Origin: Bdellovibrionales bacterium
Lineage (GTDB): Bacteria > Bdellovibrionota > Bdellovibrionia > Bdellovibrionales > Bdellovibrionaceae
DNA length: 64,000 nt
Assembly: GCA_016713585.1 (NCBI GenBank)
Contig: JADJOV010000004.1
Span: forward strand, 94,489 to 158,488
Direction of reading: 5' to 3'
The translations under genes and the position numbers were made by a program. Each line of letters starts with the position of its first letter. Position 1 is the first letter of the stretch. Positions 59,335 through 64,000 of this stretch are shown piece after piece. The notes beneath the pieces were generated by a model. That model saw only the letters and a program-made list of their open reading frames with translations, searched no databases and was not told where the DNA came from.

Positions 59335-60160
59335 TTAGAGCCATTTTAGAAGATCGAAACTTACCTGATAGACATGTTCATCTCGACTTTCAGAAGCAAT
59401 TCGCTCTACTTTTTTGAGAAAACTCTGAAACTCACTTTTGATTTTAAGAAAGCTGTTTTCGTCAGCCGTGAACGTCGCCAAGAAGGAATATTTATCTTTG
59501 TCCTGAGTGTTGTTCAGTCGTGCTATGAGTTGGTTTTGATGATATTTATGTGATAGAGCATCATTGGGTGATCGGGGCCAAAATGAAATTTTTGTTGGTT
59601 TAACTTTACGAGGAGTCAAGCCATCGTCTTCGAGTTCGATAAAATCATTTTGCGAAAGTATGCGAAGGATCTCTTTGAGTTGCGTGAGGTGAATTGAAAG
59701 CAGTGAGCAAAGCCGTCGTGGATCTTTGCGATAGGCTGGTATATCCATTGCCATGTGAATGATCTGACAGAGGGGCGCAAATAAATATCTTATCTGTTGA
59801 TCGACGCTATTCGAGGTCAGGGTGGCAGTCGAAGCTGAGAGACTTTTCGTTCGCTGGAGCTCTCGAATTCGTCGATTCAGATGTTCACGGTATTCGGAAT
59901 CTTTGGCTACGGCGTATTGCCGGAGAAGCGTCACGAACTCAATTTCCTCTGGAAATAATTCGAGCGCTCGACAAATCAGAAAAAGGTGATCTTCGTTGAG
60001 ATGGGAAGTCTCGCTATTGAGCACCTTAGATAAATAGGGTGTATTGCACTTGAATTTCAGCAGCTAGACGCCGCCAGGTCAGAGCAGGTCTGCGGATTTG
60101 GACTTCCTTAAACCGAGTTTTAAGTGCTAGGCGATAGTCGTCGATTTCAAATAAATCCAT
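59335..60160 (-). CDS. TIGR02147-family regulator, frame-broken
   Basis: About 275 residues from ATG 60160 (MDLFEIDDYRLALKTRF). The N-terminal part has an HTH-like region that, after one indel near 60055, reads NTPYLSKVLNSETSHLNEDH, as in this family (YLSxVLxG). The C-terminal 200 residues (DUF4423-like) include RKDPRRLCSLLSIHLTQLKE and FSFDLL-type ends. The family is strikingly expanded in Bdellovibrio and Fibrobacter. It is divergent from the lipoprotein at 60346, with a palindrome in between, so it may control that gene or itself. Confidence 0.85.
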
Positions 60161-60245
60161 TTTCTACTTAAACCTTCATTTTTAAACCAGGAGAATTGTT
60201 CCCAGACTTGCATACTATACCTCCAGTATAACTAAAGCAGCAAAA

Positions 60246-60261
60246 TTATCTAATTAGATAA
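60246..60261. promoter_or_regulatory. 16-bp perfect palindrome in the divergent regulator/lipoprotein gap
   Basis: TTATCTAATTAGATAA lies 86 bases from the regulator start and 85 from the lipoprotein start, the middle of the gap. Perfect symmetry and position fit a dimeric-regulator site. A second inverted pair, GCAGAG/CTCTGC (60296-60320), lies in the lipoprotein leader. Confidence 0.6.
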
Positions 60262-60345
60262 TACAAGAAGATTAATCTCGAGAGGATCTCTTAAGGCAGA
60301 GATACATGGTGTGCCTCTGCAAATAATGACAAAAGGAGTATCGCA

Positions 60346-60873
60346 ATGAAAACCTCGCAAATTTTCGGAGTTTTTGGCTTTGGTTTTTTACTAGTAATGA
60401 CGACCTTGGTACAAACCGGATGTACGGCAAATGTGACAGCGCCTGCAGTTTCGCCCGTGGGCGGACCTGATGGACCAAAGCAATTGGGTAATCTGAACGG
60501 CACTTGGGAAACAGGTTGTACCCACGACGCTATTGTTCAGAATGGCGATGGCTCTGGAACTATAGAAATTTTAGGAGAATCATATAAGTTCACTATGAAT
60601 TTTTTCGAGGATGAGGTTTGCACAAAATCCATGTTGAGTGTGACTGAAGAGGGCACATTCAAAATCCTCGGACCTAGCACGGCACTCTCTGGAGCTTATG
60701 AAATTGAGTTCCTAATTCAAAAGAGAAGTCATTTTCCTGATGAGGCACCTCATTCTGAATACGGTTTGATATTGATTGAAAACGGAGCTATGTATTTCTC
60801 TGATTCTCGTAGTCTAATTTCAGAGAATCCTCCTGACACTGTTGAACGAAAATATTTCTATAAATTAAAATAA
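60346..60873 (+). CDS. Small putative lipoprotein
   Basis: 175 residues. AAAAGGAG lies 7 bases upstream. The leader (FGFGFLLVMTTLVQTGC) ends in a lipobox-like QTGC, so Cys25 is probably lipidated. The mature part, after a Pro-rich spacer, is a beta-rich domain (LNGTWETGCTHDAIVQNGDG; YKFTMNFFEDEVC) like small calycin-type barrels with two Cys pairs. It has its own terminator and looks monocistronic. No family is recognised. Confidence 0.72.
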   Translation: MKTSQIFGVFGFGFLLVMTTLVQTGCTANVTAPAVSPVGGPDGPKQLGNLNGTWETGCTHDAIVQNGDGSGTIEILGESYKFTMNFFEDEVCTKSMLSVTEEGTFKILGPSTALSGAYEIEFLIQKRSHFPDEAPHSEYGLILIENGAMYFSDSRSLISENPPDTVERKYFYKLK

Positions 60874-60910
60874 ATTTTCTAGTCCTTTAAAACGGCTAGA
60901 AATGCGAGGT

Positions 60911-60950
60911 TCCGGAGGGTCTTCCTTGCGGGGGACTCTCCGGATTTTTT
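60911..60950 (+). terminator. Rho-independent terminator of the lipoprotein gene
   Basis: An 11-base stem (TCCGGAGGGTC with GACTCTCCGGA, one G-U pair), a 12-base loop, then TTTTTT. Confidence 0.9.
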
Positions 60951-61004
60951 GAAAAAACCACCGACTCGTTGATCTGATAAATCAATTCAACCTCTCAACA
61001 CATT

Positions 61005-61574
61005 CTAATAGCAGCGTAAAGAGGGCTCTTGTTGACTTTGACCCAAGCTGAATGATTGATTGATACCCCTAACTTCTGACTGAGGAAAGGATGGAGTCAT
61101 CAAAAATAAAATTTGATGCTGGCCACTTTCATGGTGCCGTCGTCCCTCCATAATGACTTCTCCACTTCTTGCCTTCAAAATCAGGACTTTGTCCGGAACT
61201 GACCATGAGCCCGAAATTTTGTGACAGGCGCGGGGAAAGAAATAAGAGGCCCCCTTATCCTGGACATAGTCTTTGTACAGAATGTCAAAAGAACCGCTAT
61301 CATACAGAAGTACGGAAAAATCAATGAGTAGGTCTTGGGTCGGGTTAAGTTCAACAGAAAAAGGAAACCCAGCCATAAGCCAGTGGTAGGTAATATTTGG
61401 AAAATCAGGATCGCTGGCATCAGTGATCTTTTGAAAATGAAACTGCTCAAAATAGGCATCGTCATCAGGTCCTGCGAAAGTTTTCGTCCCAGTCAAGAGC
61501 AACGTGCAGAGTAGAAAACCAAAGGTCAAATTTCGAACAGTCATGTGGATCAAGTTACTTCCTTGTCGATTCAT
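61005..61574 (-). CDS. Small exported protein downstream of the metzincin
   Basis: About 189 residues from ATG 61574 (GAGGAG 8 bases upstream), which gives a signal peptide with core LTFGFLLCTLLLTGTKTFA; an internal ATG at 61544 is an alternative. The mature part is mixed alpha/beta (YHWLMAGFPFSVELNPTQDL; ACHKISGSWSVPDKVLILKA). No family is recognised. It overlaps the end of the protease gene by 20 bases, so the two are probably translated from one message. Confidence 0.65.
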   Translation of the reverse strand: MNRQGSNLIHMTVRNLTFGFLLCTLLLTGTKTFAGPDDDAYFEQFHFQKITDASDPDFPNITYHWLMAGFPFSVELNPTQDLLIDFSVLLYDSGSFDILYKDYVQDKGASYFFPRACHKISGSWSVPDKVLILKARSGEVIMEGRRHHESGQHQILFLMTPSFPQSEVRGINQSFSLGQSQQEPSLRCY

Positions 61575-62800
61575 TGAGGGGCTCCTCTTTTCTGATGTTT
61601 GTTGGGTGGATCGTAGGGGTTGGGTCACGCAAAAGAAGCAGACTGATTGGTGAAGAGTAGCTGAAAATATTTTCTATTTTGAGTCCATTCACTGCTTGAA
61701 TCAGGAGGGATCCAGGAGAAACTCTGAGGTAGGCTGGTTTACTGTTGCCGGGAGAGATGACGAAATTTGCCTTAAACCCACCTTCGGCGAGCATGGGGCC
61801 GAACATAAAGGATCGAAATTTGGTCTCCTGAGGTGTAAACACAGTGAGATTTCCCATCAATTGCAAAACAACGGCAGGACGAACCTTAAAATCAGAGAGC
61901 TCAGGCGTTCCAACGAAAAAGGCGCCAAGTCGCTTAGCAGATGAAGGCTCATCATCTTTACGGCTAGTCAGCTCCCATTGACCATTCACTTTGTTGAGCG
62001 AAAGACGTAAGCAATTATGAGTCGCCGGAACACCCAACCATTGCATGGCAAAATTTGAGCCAGTTCCCATCCCACACAAATCAAGTTTTTCATCAATCGT
62101 CAAAATAGATTCAATGGGCGTTTTTTCAAAAGCATCGGCGAGACTTACACTGAGCATTTGCTCAAGAAAAGTCTCCGACATCAGGCCAGAGCCAGAATGT
62201 GGTACTCCAAAAACATGGCCGAGTTCATGGAGAATGACATACTCCAGAAGTCTTTTTCGTTTCCAGGCCATGGAAATAAGTGTGGTATCTTTTCCACCAT
62301 GGTATGATTTTTCGCCAATGTCCGACGCTATAAAGATAAATCCTTTTCCATGGAGATTAACCAAATAATCGTCATTTGTTCGAACAGTGATTCCAATATA
62401 CTTTGTCGGGTCCACCAAATACGAAATTTGAGCGGGCGTCAGAGTTTCATATCCAAACTGAAAACGAAGATCGACGTCACTTCCTGAGCAGGGTCGCTCT
62501 TCAAAATTCTGGTTGCCTAAGGTGAACTGTCCCGCACCCATGCCTCTTTCAACTCTTGAGAACTCATTTCTCCAGAATGTCAAACCTTGCTTAACCAGTT
62601 CGCGAATCTCATCTGGATTTGCGGACACGCTTGATGTGGCTACATCAATGCAGTAGCTGACTTGTGTGACATTCTTCAAAACCAAGGATTATGTGCATCC
62701 GAAAAGCTCTCCCCCCAGCAGAAACCCACCCGGCCATGGCAATATATGGTGTTAGCAAAGCTATTGAAAAAGGGCAAAGGTAGGCAGTTCGAAAAGTCAT
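61555..62800 (-). CDS. Exported metzincin-type zinc metalloprotease, frame-broken start
   Basis: About 414 residues. The zinc motif HELGHVFGVPH (62207-62229) and the following Met-turn-like SGLMSE identify a metzincin, closest in layout to matrixin-like enzymes. The open frame begins inside the protein at 62685. A signal peptide (FRTAYLCPFSIALLTPYIAM) starts at ATG 62800, and frame changes near 62710 (G/C run) and 62690 join it through ESFSDAHNPW to LKNVTQVSYCIDVATSS. The ATG overlaps the previous stop (ATGA at 62797-62800). It is secreted or periplasmic; the substrate is unknown. Confidence 0.85.
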
Positions 62801-63522
62801 TTTGTATTCCCTGTGACAAAATCTTCAACTAGAAACCATGAATGTTGCTCGGTTCTCAGGCGAACAACTTGCGCAATGCCAGCTACATCTCGAGTAATAC
62901 TGACAAGAATATCCAGACCCTTTTTGTCTGGTTCACCGATCAATCCGCGGATATTCATTGACGGGACCTTTCGTTCCTTAGAAGTTCCTCGTCCAAGTGT
63001 ATAGGTTGAGTGTTCAGTGCTTGTGATGGTTAAGTACGCTGAGTCGTAGCCAATAAATTGGGGCAAAGTTTCTAGAAATAATTCTGGGACGCTAAGGCCA
63101 GCACCAAAATATTCTTCAGAAGAGAGGATTACAGATTCACCAGTTGCATCAATATAGATTGTGACAGAATCGTCAGTACAGCTGATCACCTGCCTTTGAA
63201 CAGGAAGACCTTCCGGAATATCTTTACACATAGAAGAGATTGATTCCCTATCGGCTTGATACTCGCATGAGATTCGGAAAACTTTCATAAACGAAGAATC
63301 GCCACACTGAAAGGCCTCAGTGAAAGGGGTTTGACCCATGAAGCTTCGAATACTTGGCAACATCATGTTTGGATCACGAATCGTTGTGGCAGGAGTGACC
63401 ACAGAGGCAACGGCTGTTACAGCGCCCACGGCTGCGACAGTGACTAAACACACTTGCCTCATTATCCAACGGAATGTCTGAAGCGGTTTTTGAAATAGAA
63501 TTTGATTTCGCGTTTGGGTCAT
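62797..63522 (-). CDS. Exported protein of unknown function, first gene of the metzincin operon
   Basis: 241 residues from ATG 63522 (GGAGG 7 bases upstream). A long leader with hydrophobic core (QVCLVTVAAVGAVTAVASVV) acts as signal peptide. The mature part has several Cys (FQCGDSSF, ISCEYQ, SMCKDIPE, VISCTDDS), suggesting disulfides, and a C-terminal beta region. No family is recognised. The translational overlap with the protease raises the idea of a chaperone or inhibitor partner, which is only inference. Confidence 0.68.
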   Translation of the reverse strand: MTQTRNQILFQKPLQTFRWIMRQVCLVTVAAVGAVTAVASVVTPATTIRDPNMMLPSIRSFMGQTPFTEAFQCGDSSFMKVFRISCEYQADRESISSMCKDIPEGLPVQRQVISCTDDSVTIYIDATGESVILSSEEYFGAGLSVPELFLETLPQFIGYDSAYLTITSTEHSTYTLGRGTSKERKVPSMNIRGLIGEPDKKGLDILVSITRDVAGIAQVVRLRTEQHSWFLVEDFVTGNTK

Positions 63523-64000
63523 TGAAAGTCCTCCATCCCTATAGAAGAATCCGTACCTAAGGGAATTATTCTTTGATGGCCCAGTTGGAATTGCAAGATA
63601 TTTTGTGCTGCTAAAGGAAATAGTTCAAGGCACCCATTTTGATCGCCTCAACGTCGGCGGCAACACTGCTCCTCGCCTGTGACAGGAAACGGCAGGTGAA
63701 AATACTTTTTGAATGGAAATCTAATCAAGGGCCAAATGGACATACTTTAAATACCTTAGTTCTGGGCAGACGTGGGGAAAGGGGTGATCGGGGCCTTGCC
63801 CAGAGACTCTCTGTATTTGGCCCTTCCTACGCGCCAGCGACAGAGCTTCTCCGATCACTTCAAAAAGTCGTCAAACTGGATATGGCTTGAACAAGAGCTC
63901 AAAGAAAGCTCGCCCTGTTTTGAAACCCTTTTAGCAGCTGCCGCGAAGAGTTCGATGTATTTAGTTTTGGCGAGAGCCTTTTGATTCTCTCCGCATGACT
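63523..64000 (+). other. Right-edge region with uncertain coding, perhaps a broken plus-strand gene
   Basis: 478 bases with no clear complete gene. Two overlapping plus-strand frames look partly protein-like: 63639-63890 (starting TTG; VKILFEWKSNQGPNGHTLNT) and 63772-63984 (FSDHFKKSSNWIWLEQELKE, ending SSMYLVLARAF). A single small gene with a frame break near 63800 is possible. No family or ribosome-binding site is recognised. Confidence 0.3.

Noticed and set aside
1..64000. tRNA, rRNA, insertion sequences, CRISPR, prophage or attachment sites
   Set aside because: I looked for T-loop-like motifs, transposase or integrase signatures and spaced repeats and found none that hold up.

Overview
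The window looks like chromosomal DNA of a Bdellovibrionota-type (predatory, formerly delta-proteobacterial) Gram-negative bacterium. The signs are a long AglRQS/Glt-like envelope-motility locus, a TIGR02147-type regulator, a Bdellovibrio-style short XRE regulator, many exported proteins of unknown family, outer-membrane barrels, an alpha-2-macroglobulin and a mixed-base composition that looks slightly AT-rich. This placement is inference; there is no rRNA or other marker gene in the window. I saw no tRNA, rRNA, insertion sequence or CRISPR array.

Layout. (1) 1-2144, minus strand: a broken moxR AAA+ ATPase, an XRE regulator and a PilZ protein. (2) 2309-24731, plus strand: one long run of tightly packed or overlapping genes. 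It starts with an outer-membrane barrel, a TolQ-like and two TolR-like proteins, TPR proteins and an FHA-TM-TonB protein (all Agl/Glt-like). Next comes a second stator-like set: a MotB/OmpA-like protein, a MotA-like protein and an FHA-coiled-coil-membrane protein. After that come a LolD/LolE-like ABC transporter with a LolA-like carrier and an outer-membrane barrel, then three exported proteins. (3) 24726-38989: an exported barrel-like protein, deoC with a split ALDH16-like pair, three proteins that look CYTH-fold, an anion:Na+ symporter with a membrane-anchored partner, a Na/Pi cotransporter, a YecH-like protein and pgeF. (4) 39618-46992: the arginine pathway as two divergent units, argGH and argCJBFR, with candidate ArgR boxes between them. 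(5) 47157-50022: hypD and hypX, hydrogenase maturation genes. (6) 50239-59319: exported proteins including a lysozyme-fold protein and a roughly 2000-residue alpha-2-macroglobulin. (7) 59335-63522: a TIGR02147 regulator, a lipoprotein and a three-gene operon of exported proteins with a metzincin protease.

Overriding caveat: about 40 reading-frame breaks are visible, in genes that are otherwise well conserved across the break. Many sit in short homopolymers, and one pair in argF compensates itself. The simplest reading is indel error in the assembly rather than gene decay, so I annotate most broken genes as single genes and say where the frame changes.

How the parts may work together: the 2.3-24.7 kb block has the parts of one or two proton-driven, envelope-spanning machines: stators, FHA phospho-threonine readers, TonB/OmpA periplasmic arms, outer-membrane barrels and dedicated lipoprotein/lipid transport. 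A PilZ protein beside it could link it to c-di-GMP. This suits gliding or another surface-force function, but no function is shown by sequence alone.
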